Shown here: positions 1 through 9,200 of the stretch, piece after piece | How positions within the stretch are numbered: the first letter of the stretch is position 1 | Layout of the letters: every line of letters starts with the position of its first letter | Assembly (NCBI GenBank): GCA_017395215.1 | Contig: JAFPVW010000049.1 | Span: 1 to 39,131 of the forward strand | Length of the DNA stretch: 39,131 nucleotides | Direction: 5' to 3' | Source: Prevotella sp. | GTDB lineage: Bacteria; Bacteroidota; Bacteroidia; Bacteroidales; Bacteroidaceae | Translations under genes and position numbers: made by a program | Notes under the pieces: generated by a model | Told to the model about the DNA's origin: nothing | Database searches by the model: none | The model's input: only the letters and a program-made list of their open reading frames with translations

Positions 1-1794
1 CTCGTCGTTGTACCCCTTGAGGGCATGGCTGGCGGCAGCGAACATCGTGGCGGCACGGAGGTCGAGCTGCGGACTGCGGGTGGTGAAGGCCCACATGTCG
101 TCGGGTGTACCGCTGCGCTTGCCGTCGGCGCTGACCTCATAGGGCTTCAGCGACGGGTCGTAGTGCAGTCCGTCGGTTATTGATGCGGCGTCGCCGAGGT
201 GGTGGTAGTTGTCGAGCACGGAGTTGGAGAGCGTCGAGGCCATGTGGCCTATCTGCTCGGCCTGAGCCACGAGGTTCAGCGTGCCGTGCTCAATAAACTG
301 CAGGATGTCGGGCACACCGTCGGGACGGTGCAGCTCGACGTAGCGCTGCTGCTGCGAGACGAAGGTCTCGTCGCGCTGCGGGTGGAACAGCTCCCACGTG
401 CGGATGAAGTTCTGTACAACCGAGATGTTCGAGCCGGTCTCAATGTCGAAGTCGCCGGCATCGAAGAATCCGCCGACGTTCAGGCCGGGAATCAGCTCCA
501 GCGGCTTATACTTCGTCTCGGTCTGTGCCCCCTGGCGGTGCAGGTCGAAGTGGTCGCTCTCAGGCGCCTGCAGGTAGCCCTCCTTGAACGGTTCGCCGTG
601 CCACGTGCGGTAGCCCTCGGTGACATACATGTGGTTCATGTGGATGGGCACCCAGACGTCGGTCGTGGCGTCGGTAATCTTGTCGTAGACGTGCTCGTCG
701 ATGAGGAAGTCGTTAGTGTGCGTCTTGCCGTACTGGATGTAGTAGACGCCCGGCTCGCGGACGCTGCTGAAGTCGAACTTCACATAATTGTATTTAAAGT
801 AGGGTCCCCAGGTGGTGAGCTTCGAGCGGAAGGCCTCGGTGGTCGTGCCGTCGGGCTGCAGGCGCATGAGTGCGGCGTCGGCCAGCGGCGTGTCGTTCTT
901 GTCGAGCTCGATGACGGCTACCTTCGGCTGCTCGGGGATGTAGCCCACCTGCGAGAAACCGATGTTCGGCTCACGTATCCAGCCGGGAATGGCGTGCGGC
1001 TCGACGATCCACGTCACGACCTTGCCCGTCTTGCCCTTCGGCAGCACGCTGCGCACTACGAACCAGCCGTTCTGTGCCAGCATACGGCCGTCGAAGAGCC
1101 GCAGTTCGGCATCGTCGCTCGTAATGGTGACGAGGCGCGAGGGGTCGTCGGTGGCGAGACTCAGCCGGTGCCCCGTCTCGATGGGCAGCGGGTCGACGAA
1201 GCGCTCCGTACCGCGGTCATCGTAGGTCTTGAAGCCCTTGAACTGACGGGGCTTCTCGCTGTTCGGGCGGGTGACGGTCTGACTGGTGGCATAGCGCGGC
1301 AGACGGCCCAGCCGGCCATCCATCGTGTAGGTCTTCAGCCAGTATTGCGAGGGCAGGAACTCCAGGTTGAAGCCCGCCTCGCCCGCTAACTTCTCGGGCA
1401 CGGGCTTGTCCAAATAAACGGCAATCTCAACGGCCTTGCCCTTGGCCGTCACCACAGCGCGGCTCTCGAAGTCGTAGTCGTTGTAACGCATGGTCACCTC
1501 AATGGTGCCAGCCTCCTTGTCGACCTTGCGGTTGGTCATCGTCGGCACGAGGTCCCATTGCTCAGGCGTGTTGTTCAGACGGACAGCACCGCCCTGCACC
1601 GTACGCACACCGTGGTGGATAATCTCGATGCCCGAGTTCTTCTCGTCGTTGAAACCGCCGTTAAAGCTGTTACTGAACACCAAGACGTTGACACCCTGGC
1701 ATTCAAAGTATTCACGGTCGTTCAACTGCAGGTTCTGCGCCTGTAAGGCGGTAGTCGCCAGCAGGGCTATTGACAGCATTACGGTCTTCCTCAT
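1..1794 (-). CDS. Glycoside hydrolase family 9 protein, 3' end outside window
   Basis: The minus strand is open from an ATG at 1794 to the window edge, giving 598 residues with no stop. Residues 1-20 (MRKTVMLSIALLATTALQAQ) are a signal peptide, so the enzyme is exported. About residues 20-270 form an N-terminal beta-rich region I cannot name. About 272-365 resemble the Ig-like domain that precedes many GH9 catalytic domains (SQVGYIPEQPKVAVIEL). The catalytic domain then begins; GGFFDAGDFD at about 440-450 is the GH9 DAGD motif carrying the nucleophile-activating aspartates. The general-acid glutamate would lie past the edge. GH9 enzymes are mostly endo-beta-1,4-glucanases or related beta-glucan hydrolases; the exact substrate cannot be told. 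It starts 25 nt after the alcohol dehydrogenase stop and is probably co-transcribed with it. Confidence 0.85.
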   Translation of the reverse strand, partial: MRKTVMLSIALLATTALQAQNLQLNDREYFECQGVNVLVFSNSFNGGFNDEKNSGIEIIHHGVRTVQGGAVRLNNTPEQWDLVPTMTNRKVDKEAGTIEVTMRYNDYDFESRAVVTAKGKAVEIAVYLDKPVPEKLAGEAGFNLEFLPSQYWLKTYTMDGRLGRLPRYATSQTVTRPNSEKPRQFKGFKTYDDRGTERFVDPLPIETGHRLSLATDDPSRLVTITSDDAELRLFDGRMLAQNGWFVVRSVLPKGKTGKVVTWIVEPHAIPGWIREPNIGFSQVGYIPEQPKVAVIELDKNDTPLADAALMRLQPDGTTTEAFRSKLTTWGPYFKYNYVKFDFSSVREPGVYYIQYGKTHTNDFLIDEHVYDKITDATTDVWVPIHMNHMYVTEGYRTWHGEPFKEGYLQAPESDHFDLHRQGAQTETKYKPLELIPGLNVGGFFDAGDFDIETGSNISVVQNFIRTWELFHPQRDETFVSQQQRYVELHRPDGVPDILQFIEHGTLNLVAQAEQIGHMASTLSNSVLDNYHHLGDAASITDGLHYDPSLKPYEVSADGKRSGTPDDMWAFTTRSPQLDLRAATMFAAASHALKGYNDE

Positions 1795-1819
1795 CTCCGG
1801 TTTAGCTTTGCGTTTGTCC

Positions 1820-3010
1820 TTATCCTCTTGCCATGCGGTAGATGGCCTCCATGTCGTCGGCGTGGAGCACCTTCAGCTGGCCACTGGTGTGCTGGTAGTC
1901 GCGGCTGCACTTGCGCGTCATCTCCTTGATTTCCTCGTCGGTGATGTCGCGGCCAATCAGCTCCTTGATGTTGATGGGCATGCCGATGGCGTGGTAGAAG
2001 CGCTCCATGGCCTCGATGCCCTTCAGGGCCGTGCCCTCGGGGTCGGTGAAGTCGTTGGGCACATCCATCACGTTGACGGCGAAGCGCACGAAGCGGCTCA
2101 GGTTCTCGTGCATGACATAGCGCGCCCAACTGGGCCAGATGGCGGCCAGACCGGCACCGTGGGTAGCGTCGAACATGGCGCTCAGCTCGTGCTCCAGCTG
2201 GTGGGTAGCCCAGTCGTCGGTAATGCCGCAACCCGTCAGCCCGTTGTGCATCAGCGAGCCGCCCCACATGATCTGGGCGCGGTAACGGTAGTCCTCGGGA
2301 TTCTTCAGCACGGCAAACACGGCGTTCTTGATGCTGCGCAGCATGGCCTCGGCCACGTCGGTGGTGAAGTCCATATCGTCGTCCTTGGTGAAGTAGCGCT
2401 CCATCGTGTGCATCATCATGTCGGTAACGCCTGCAGCCGTCTGGTAGGGCGGCAGGGTGAACGTGCGGCGGGGGTTCATGATGGCAAACTTCGGGCGCGA
2501 GAGGTTGTTCGAGTAGCCGAGCTTCACGTCGCCGTCTTCGTTGGTGATGACGCTGGACTCGCTCATCTCGCTGCCGGCGGCGGGAATGGTCAGCACACAG
2601 GCCACGGGCAGCATCTCCGTCGGCGTGGCTTTGCCGAGATAGAAGTCCCAGACGTTGCCGTCGTAGGGTACGCCGTAGCCGATGCACTTGGCCGAGTCGA
2701 TGACGCTGCCGCCACCGACGGCGAGGAGGAAGTCGACACCCTCCTTGCGGCACAGTTCGACACCCTGCTGAGCCAACGACAGACGCGGATTGGGCACCAC
2801 GCCGCCAAGCGTAATATACTCTACCCCACCCTCGCGGAGCAGCGTGCAGACCTTATCGAGCAGGCCCGACTTCAGGGCACTCTTTCCGCCGTAATGCACC
2901 AGCACCTTCGTGCCACCGTATTTCTTCACTAACTGAGCAACCTGCTCTTCCGACTGTTCGCCGAACACCACTTCGGTCGGCGCATAGTAGTTAAAATCTT
3001 TCATCTTCAA
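1820..3010 (-). CDS. Iron-dependent alcohol dehydrogenase (YqhD/BdhA type)
   Basis: A 396-residue cytoplasmic enzyme of the group III Fe-dependent alcohol dehydrogenase family, which reduces aldehydes to alcohols with NAD(P)H. The N-terminal Rossmann-like half has AVGGGSVIDSAK (about 97-108), the dinucleotide-binding glycine motif. The C-terminal helical half carries the expected metal ligands Asp197, His201 (TDMMMH), His270 and His284 (ATHQLEHELSAMFDATHG). The start YYAPTEVVFG matches the YqhD/butanol dehydrogenase subgroup. The start ATG at 3010 is followed two codons later by a second ATG, so the first two residues are uncertain. It lies 30 nt after the outer-membrane gene stop and 25 nt before the GH9 gene. 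A role in disposing of reductant or detoxifying aldehydes during fermentation is family-level inference. Confidence 0.9.
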   Translation of the reverse strand: MKMKDFNYYAPTEVVFGEQSEEQVAQLVKKYGGTKVLVHYGGKSALKSGLLDKVCTLLREGGVEYITLGGVVPNPRLSLAQQGVELCRKEGVDFLLAVGGGSVIDSAKCIGYGVPYDGNVWDFYLGKATPTEMLPVACVLTIPAAGSEMSESSVITNEDGDVKLGYSNNLSRPKFAIMNPRRTFTLPPYQTAAGVTDMMMHTMERYFTKDDDMDFTTDVAEAMLRSIKNAVFAVLKNPEDYRYRAQIMWGGSLMHNGLTGCGITDDWATHQLEHELSAMFDATHGAGLAAIWPSWARYVMHENLSRFVRFAVNVMDVPNDFTDPEGTALKGIEAMERFYHAIGMPINIKELIGRDITDEEIKEMTRKCSRDYQHTSGQLKVLHADDMEAIYRMARG

Positions 3011-3040
3011 GTAGTATTTATAGTATTAGTTGCCAATCGT

Positions 3041-5965
3041 TTAGCGACGTCCACGGCGGTCGCCGCGCTGGTCGTTGTTGCCCCACTTCTTGTCGTAGCG
3101 GCCCTCAGTGTCGACCTTGCCGCCGAACATGTTGAGGCGGTAGCGCACGTGGAGCATGGCATACGAGTTGATGCTGTTGTAGCGGGTATCGCTGCGGCCG
3201 GTGGCATTCACCCAGCGGTCGTAGTTGCTCTGCTGACCCAGCAGGTCGTAGAAGTTGAGGGCCACGGTGAGCGTCTTGCTCTTAAGGAAGGTCTTCGACA
3301 CCTGGCCGTTCCAGATCAGCTCGTTGGTGTTCGACGACGGGTCGTTGTAACCTCGGCGGCTGTTCTCGTGCAGGTTGGTCATCACCTCGAAGCCGAGGGG
3401 CAGGCGCAGCATCACCTGACCGCCGTAGCTGAAGCGCCACGTGTCGAGGTCGGCCGAGAGCTGCAGCTCGTTGCGCGAGTGCTGGTAGTTGACGTTGCCG
3501 TCGAGCATCACCTCGAGCCAGTCGTTGCGGTAGCTGGCGTTCAGGCGCTCGTTCAGGGTGGTCGAGCGGGTGTAGTTCTTCACCGCGTCGGCCTGGTGCT
3601 GGGCCACGTAGCTCACGTAGTTGTTATAGCGCAGGCGCGTGTCAGAGCCGATGTTCCAATGGGCGGCCGAGTCGAGGGCGGTGCTGAAGTTGAAGCCGCC
3701 GTCGGCATTCCAGTTGCCGTTGATGTTCTCGGGCCGCGAGGTGCTGCCACCGGTCTCGGCGTTGTAGCGCACGAGGTTCGAGATGGAGTTACGTATGTGG
3801 CGGTAGTTGGCGTAGACCACGATGCTGCGCTTATGCTTCACGATATAGGTGTTGTAGTAGACGTTCAGCGTGTTGGTAAACTGCGGCTTCAGTCCGGGAT
3901 TACCCTGCGTGATGTAGAGCGGGTTCGAGTCGTCGGTGATGTCGAGCAGCTGGGTGATGTCGGGCTGCTGGGTGTCGCCCCGGTAGTGGAAGTAGAGGTT
4001 GCTCTGCTCGCTGAACTTATAGTGGAAGTCGAGCGTCGGCGTGAGGTTGGTCACGTTGCGCACGGTGTCGACGTAGATGCCCCGGTAGTCCTGGATGAAG
4101 TTCGAGTGCTGGGGCTGCACGAGGAATCCCACGTTATAGTCGTACTCCTCCTGCCAGTGGCGCAGTGTCAGTCGGATGTTGTGGGTGTAGTTCTTGTACT
4201 CCGAGTAGCGGCTCAGGTTCTTGTCAATAAACGACGAGAGCGGCGTGAGTTGCGAGGCGAACGGGTTGGCATCACCAATCCAGGGGTCCCACTCGCGGTA
4301 GTCGGGCACAATGCCCGAGAAGGGGTTCTGCGCGAGGCGGCTGAAGTCGTAGGTCTGGCGGTCGCTCTTGTTCTGGTTGTAGCGCAGCTCGTAGCTGGCC
4401 TGCAGGTGGGCACCCTTCCAGAGCGGCTCGCTGTAGTTGATGCTGGCCACGTAGCCGCTGTTGTCCGACGGCGTGGTGTTATAGCGCGCGGTAAAATAGG
4501 TGGAGTCTTGTCCGGCCTGGTTCTTCACGCGGTGCAGGTGTACCTCGTTGTTCGACACGTTGCGGTTGTCGTTGTCGCCAAACGAGCCCTCCACGCGCAG
4601 CGTGATATTGCGCCCCTTCGGGTTCAGACGGCGATAGAACTGCAGCATGGCCCAGGCGTTCTTGTTCTCGCCGTAGCTGAGGTTGGCGCTCCGGTTGCTG
4701 TTGACAACGTACTTCCCCAGTTCTCCCATCTGCCCCATATTGTCCATATACCCCAGCGGATCGTCCACATAGAGATACGGGTCGGCGCTGAACGTGGCCG
4801 ACTTCGAGGTGCCTGTACCGTCGTTGGTACCCGTGCTGCCGTTGGCGCGCAGCAGGAGGTTGGTCAGTGTGTCGGGCTTCCACTCCACGCGCACGTTGGC
4901 GCGCCAGTTGTTGCTGCGCGAGAGGTTCTTCGACGTGCTGTTCGAGAACGTGCGCGACGTCTCGCTGTAGAAGTTCTCGCTGGCATTGTCGTTCTGGTTG
5001 TCGCCGTCGCGGTGGTTCCAGCGCAGCGAGAAGTCGGTCTTTAGCTTCTCGCCGTCGTCGTAGTTCAGGTTCAGGCCAGCCACTTTGTTGGCGTTCAGTC
5101 CGCGACGGTTCCACCAGCTGGCGTTCTCGTCCTTGTTGTTCATGTTGCCCATCACCATCAGGCGCGTCTTGTCGGTGAAGCTGCTGGCCATGCCGCGCGA
5201 GGCGTAGCGGTGCTCGGTACCGCCGGCCAGGTCGAGGTTGGTCATGTAGCCGCGGTTCATACCTTTCTTAATAGTAAAGTCGAGCACGGTCTCCTTGTTG
5301 CCGTCCTCAATGCCGGTGATGCGGGCCTGGTCGCTCTGCTGGTCATAGAACTTCACATTCTGGATGATGTTCACGGGCAGGTTCTTCAGCGCCGTCTCAA
5401 TGTCGCCGAGCATGAACTCCTTGCCGTCGAGCAGAATCTTCTTTACCTGCTTGCCGTTCATGGTGATGTTGCCGTCCTCGTCGACTTCGGCGCCAGGCAT
5501 GCGCTTAATCAGCTCCTCGATGGCCGAGCCCTCGGGCGTCCGGTAGGCTTCGGGATTGAACATCAGCGTGTCCTTGCGCACGATGACCTGGGCGGCGCGA
5601 CCCGTCACCACGGCCTCCTTCAGCATCACGGCCTCGGGCGACATCATGAGGTCGCCGAAGTCGTAGTCGCGGTTGTTACGCAGCGTCACCTCGCGCTGAA
5701 TCGGCTGAAAGCCCACCGACGAAATCTTCAGCCGATAAATGCCGTTCGTCGGGGCCTCAACAGTGAAGTTACCGCGCAAGTCGGTCACCGTGCCACCCAC
5801 AAACGTACTGTCCTTCGCTCGGAATAACTGTACAGTAGCCTGTGCCAAAGGTTCCTTCAAATCGGCATCGGTAACGTGCCCGCTGATAGTCAAATTATCG
5901 CGGGGTTGGGCACTGGCTAACATAGAGAAAAGCCCAAAAAGGGCTAATAGTAAGAAATTCTTCAT
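3041..5965 (-). CDS. Outer-membrane beta-barrel protein with carboxypeptidase-regulatory-like domain
   Basis: A 974-residue exported protein. Residues 1-19 (MKNFLLLALFGLFSMLASA) are a signal peptide. Residues about 24-105 are a carboxypeptidase-regulatory-like Ig fold (TISGHVTDADLKEPLAQATV), typical at the N-terminus of Bacteroidota outer-membrane proteins. Residues about 115-235 resemble the plug region of TonB-dependent transporter relatives (AVVTGRAAQVIVRKDTLMF, IEELIKRMPG). The rest alternates aromatic and polar residues as in a large beta-barrel of the outer membrane beta-barrel protein family. The C-terminus ends in a basic tail (QRGDRRGRR) rather than the usual aromatic residue, which is unusual. 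There is no SusD partner nearby, so I do not call it SusC. It is the first gene of a probable operon with the alcohol dehydrogenase and the GH9 gene. The ligand is unknown. Confidence 0.85.
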   Translation of the reverse strand: MKNFLLLALFGLFSMLASAQPRDNLTISGHVTDADLKEPLAQATVQLFRAKDSTFVGGTVTDLRGNFTVEAPTNGIYRLKISSVGFQPIQREVTLRNNRDYDFGDLMMSPEAVMLKEAVVTGRAAQVIVRKDTLMFNPEAYRTPEGSAIEELIKRMPGAEVDEDGNITMNGKQVKKILLDGKEFMLGDIETALKNLPVNIIQNVKFYDQQSDQARITGIEDGNKETVLDFTIKKGMNRGYMTNLDLAGGTEHRYASRGMASSFTDKTRLMVMGNMNNKDENASWWNRRGLNANKVAGLNLNYDDGEKLKTDFSLRWNHRDGDNQNDNASENFYSETSRTFSNSTSKNLSRSNNWRANVRVEWKPDTLTNLLLRANGSTGTNDGTGTSKSATFSADPYLYVDDPLGYMDNMGQMGELGKYVVNSNRSANLSYGENKNAWAMLQFYRRLNPKGRNITLRVEGSFGDNDNRNVSNNEVHLHRVKNQAGQDSTYFTARYNTTPSDNSGYVASINYSEPLWKGAHLQASYELRYNQNKSDRQTYDFSRLAQNPFSGIVPDYREWDPWIGDANPFASQLTPLSSFIDKNLSRYSEYKNYTHNIRLTLRHWQEEYDYNVGFLVQPQHSNFIQDYRGIYVDTVRNVTNLTPTLDFHYKFSEQSNLYFHYRGDTQQPDITQLLDITDDSNPLYITQGNPGLKPQFTNTLNVYYNTYIVKHKRSIVVYANYRHIRNSISNLVRYNAETGGSTSRPENINGNWNADGGFNFSTALDSAAHWNIGSDTRLRYNNYVSYVAQHQADAVKNYTRSTTLNERLNASYRNDWLEVMLDGNVNYQHSRNELQLSADLDTWRFSYGGQVMLRLPLGFEVMTNLHENSRRGYNDPSSNTNELIWNGQVSKTFLKSKTLTVALNFYDLLGQQSNYDRWVNATGRSDTRYNSINSYAMLHVRYRLNMFGGKVDTEGRYDKKWGNNDQRGDRRGRR

Positions 5966-6056
5966 TACTCAATTTAGCTAAATCTTCTGCATCTTTGACG
6001 CCACGGGCCCAAAAAGGTTTAATCCTTTCCACACTTTTTTCGCCCAACGGACTTTA

Positions 6057-6149
6057 CCGGCACCAAACGCCCCGTTACCCGGCACCAAACGACCAGTTAC
6101 CCGCCGGGTTAAGCCCCTCAACCCGGCGGGTTAAGCCTGCTAACCCGCC
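6057..6149. repeat. 22-nt tandem repeat followed by alternative hairpins
   Basis: Positions 6057-6078 and 6079-6100 are two head-to-tail copies of a 22-nt unit with two mismatches. They run into a perfect 11-bp inverted repeat (6100-6110 with 6120-6130, arm CCCGCCGGGTT, 9-nt loop). The right arm of that hairpin is also the left arm of a second perfect 8-bp hairpin (6125-6132 with 6142-6149, 9-nt loop). The two hairpins share bases, so only one can form at a time. The block lies between the helicase 3' end and the outer-membrane gene, both transcribed leftward. It lacks a clear T-tract. The rest of the 297-bp gap shows only an A/T-rich stretch near 6012-6040. Confidence 0.7.
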
Positions 6150-6178
6150 GCCTTAGCATCCTGAGTCAGTCTGTCTGC

Positions 6179-6204
6179 GTGTTACAGTTGACAGATTACA
6201 GTTT
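6179..6204. repeat. 26-nt intergenic repeat, copy 1
   Basis: A 26-nt sequence (core CAGTTGACAGATTACAG) matches 24 of 26 positions of the sequence at 14139-14164. Both copies lie in short gaps just downstream of minus-strand genes: this one 59 nt past the helicase stop, the other 25 nt past the hisS stop. Function unknown. Confidence 0.6.
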
Positions 6205-6262
6205 TATAAAGAGCGGCGTAAAGGGGATGAGAAGCGGTCGTCATGATGGTGAGGCAGCCAAC

Positions 6263-9200
6263 TTATGTCTCGGTCAGGGAGACGAGGCCGTTGTGAACGG
6301 TAATGACTGACTGGCGCTCGAGGACGGCGATGAGGGCGTTGACGGCCTCGCTGATCTTGACGCCCGAGCTGGCGAAGCCGAGCTTCTTGGCAGCGAGACT
6401 GGCTATGCGCTCGGCGGGCAGGGAGAACTCCTCGGCGACGATTTCGCGGATGACGCTGATCATCTCGCGGTCGGGGATGTCGGCAATGGTGCGCAGCGAG
6501 GGCGAGCGGTAGAAGTCGCAGGCGTCGGCACTCTCGCGGTCGAGCCAGAGGGTGAAGCCGCTGCCGTTGAGCAGGGGCTCGCGGTAGAAGTTGGCGGCTG
6601 CCAGCTCGACAGCCCGCTGGATGTTGGCACCGGCATGACCGAAGCCAAAGTAGCGGGCGAGCCGCTTGCAGAGGTAGCCGTCGTTGACGGGCTGCTCGAC
6701 CTTCAGGATGCGGCGGATGGTGTCGCGGTTGTAGACGCGCTCGGGGTTGTAGTTCTGCTTGTCGACGGGTGACGGCGGGAGCTGGGCTTCCTGATAAGGC
6801 CGCTGGTGGGCATTGCGGACGGCCTCCTCGACAGTCTCCGAGGGCTTGGCGCTCTCCACCGAGAAGGCGTAAGACGACTTCGTGGCCTCGGGCTTGACGG
6901 GTGCGGGACGGGCGCTCTCGGCCTCGCTGAGGGCCTCGCGAATCTGGCTGATGACGCGCTCGCGGTTCTCGTACCAGTCGATGCTGTAGATGCGCAGGGT
7001 GCGCCAGTGGAGCATCTGGAGGACGTTGGGCTGCACAATCTCGCGGTCGCGCGTGGTCTTGGTGGCGTAGTAGCTCTTGCCGTCGCAGAGTATGCCCAGA
7101 ATGTAGCGTTCGGGATGGTCCTTTGCCGAGACGGCGATGTCGACCTTGAAGTTGGAGCGGCCCACGCCGGCTGTCACCGTGTAGCCGAGCTCGCGGATGG
7201 CCTGACAAATCTGCTCGATGAGCACGTTGCTGACGCTACCGGCTTCGGCCTGGGTGGCGGTCATCGGCAGGCGGCCGTTCTCAGCATACTCGAGGAACGC
7301 CTTCAGCCCCTCGACGCCCTTGGCATTGGAGCGCTTGAGGTCGATCTGGCTGGACAACAGAGTGGAGTATACCACCATCTCGTAGCGGGCACGCGAGACG
7401 GCGACGTTGAGTCGGCGCTCGCCGCCGGCATTGTTGAGCGGTCCGAAGTTCATGCTCACCTTGCCGAACTTGTCGGGTCCGTAGCCGACGGAGAAGAGAA
7501 TGACGTCGCGCTCGTCGCCCTGAACGTTCTCGAGGTTCTTGATGAACAGCGGCTCCTGTCCGCCAAGGGCGATGTCCTTCAGGTCGGGATGGCGGTCGAG
7601 CTCCTCGCTCAGAATATCTTCGATGAGGTTCTGCTGCACCTTGCTGAACGACACGATGCCGATGCTCAGACGGCTGAGCTCGGGGTCGGCCAGGCGGCGC
7701 ATCACCTCGTGGGCAATGGCCTGAGCCTCCTCAGGATTGCTGCGTGTGCGGCCCTTGTCGTACTTGCCGTCGACCTTGACCAGCCGGACCTTCACGTCCT
7801 GGTCGTCGACCGAGGGGAAGGTGAGCAGGCGGTTGTCGTAGTACTGCGAATTGCTGAAGGCAATGAGGCTCTCGTGCTTGCTGCGGTAGTGCCAGCTGAG
7901 GTAGTACTCGCGCATGGAGAGCGTGCGGCAGTCGTCGAGTATGCTCTCCATATCGTCGATGTCGGCCTCGTCCTCGTCGACCTGCGACGATGTGAAGAAG
8001 CTGGTGGGGGGCATCTGCTTGCTGTCGCCGACGACGATGAGGGCCTTGCCTCGGGCTATGGCGCCGACGGCCTCGCTGGTGGGCATCTGCGACGCCTCGT
8101 CGAAGATGACAAGGTCGAACTTCTCGCTGGCGAGGTCGATGAACTGAGCCACCGAGAGCGGACTCATCAGCATGCAGGGGCAGAGTCGGGGCAGCAGCGT
8201 TGGGATGCTGTCGATGATGGTGCGGATGGACGTGCCTCGACCGCCGTTGGCGATGTTTCGCTTCAGGATGCTCACCTCGGAGCCGTCGACCGATGCGGTG
8301 GCTGCCGAGGGGATGCGGTTGACCAGCCGGGCGTAGAGCTCGGCCTTGCTCAGCTCCTGGAACCGCTGCGTGTTCTCCTTATACTTGTCAATCTGCTGGC
8401 GGAAGAGCAGTCCGTTGAACTTGCGCAGCTGCTGGCTGTCGTCGATGGCTGCGGTTATCATCTGGTGGTAGAGGCCCTTGACGTAGGCGCTGATAGCGGC
8501 GGCAGGGCGGCGGCCCTCAGCCTCAATCATCTGGACGACGGGCTGCAGACCGAGGGTGGTCAGCTCGCGCTTCTTGTCAACCCAGTGGCACCAGTCCTTG
8601 ACCGATGCGTAGTTGGCCATCCAGCGCTCGACGTTAGGGGCCGTGCCGTCGACCGTAGGCTGCGAGGCCGTGAGACGGCCTAACCGCCCGACCAGACTCT
8701 CCAGCTGGCGGAACGTGCCCAGCAGAGCGTCGGCGCCGTCCTTGAAGTCCTGACGGAACGCCTTCCAGCCGCCGTCCATACTGCCAATGAAGCGCTTGCG
8801 GCAGTCGCTGTAGCGCTCGCCTTTCTTCTTGGCATAGCTGGCCAGCAGAGCGTCGACGTCGTCGACCAGCGTGAAGAGCTGCTCGGCATCGTCGACGGCG
8901 ATGTTGCCAAACTGGCGGAGCTCCTTCTGATAGCTGCGCTTGGCGAAGAAGCGGGGCAGGAACCACTTCTGCTGAATCTCGTTCCAGCGGCGGCGCTCGC
9001 TGTCGACGTCGATGTTCATGATGCCGTCGAGCGGGCACTCCAGCTGGGTGCTGCGGTCGATGCAGGCAGACAGCCGCTCGAGCCACTTCACGTCGTCGGC
9101 GGCGGTCAGGGTGAAGGGTGTGGTGTTGCCGAAGCTGTTCCGCTGTTCACCGTACTTGGGCCAGAGGGCGCCGAAGTCGGTCAGGACTTGGCGGATCTCG

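Noticed and set aside
199-1389. Long plus-strand open frame opposite the GH9 gene
   Set aside because: Val/Leu/Arg-rich low-complexity translation mirrors the GC-rich codons of the real minus-strand gene; no domain is recognisable. The same holds for plus-strand frames at 3149-5044, 6806-8683, 12184-13230 and 15695-17242.
3041-5965. SusC-type transporter of a polysaccharide utilisation locus
   Set aside because: No SusD gene follows, and the barrel fits the outer membrane beta-barrel family with a regulatory-like domain better than SusC.
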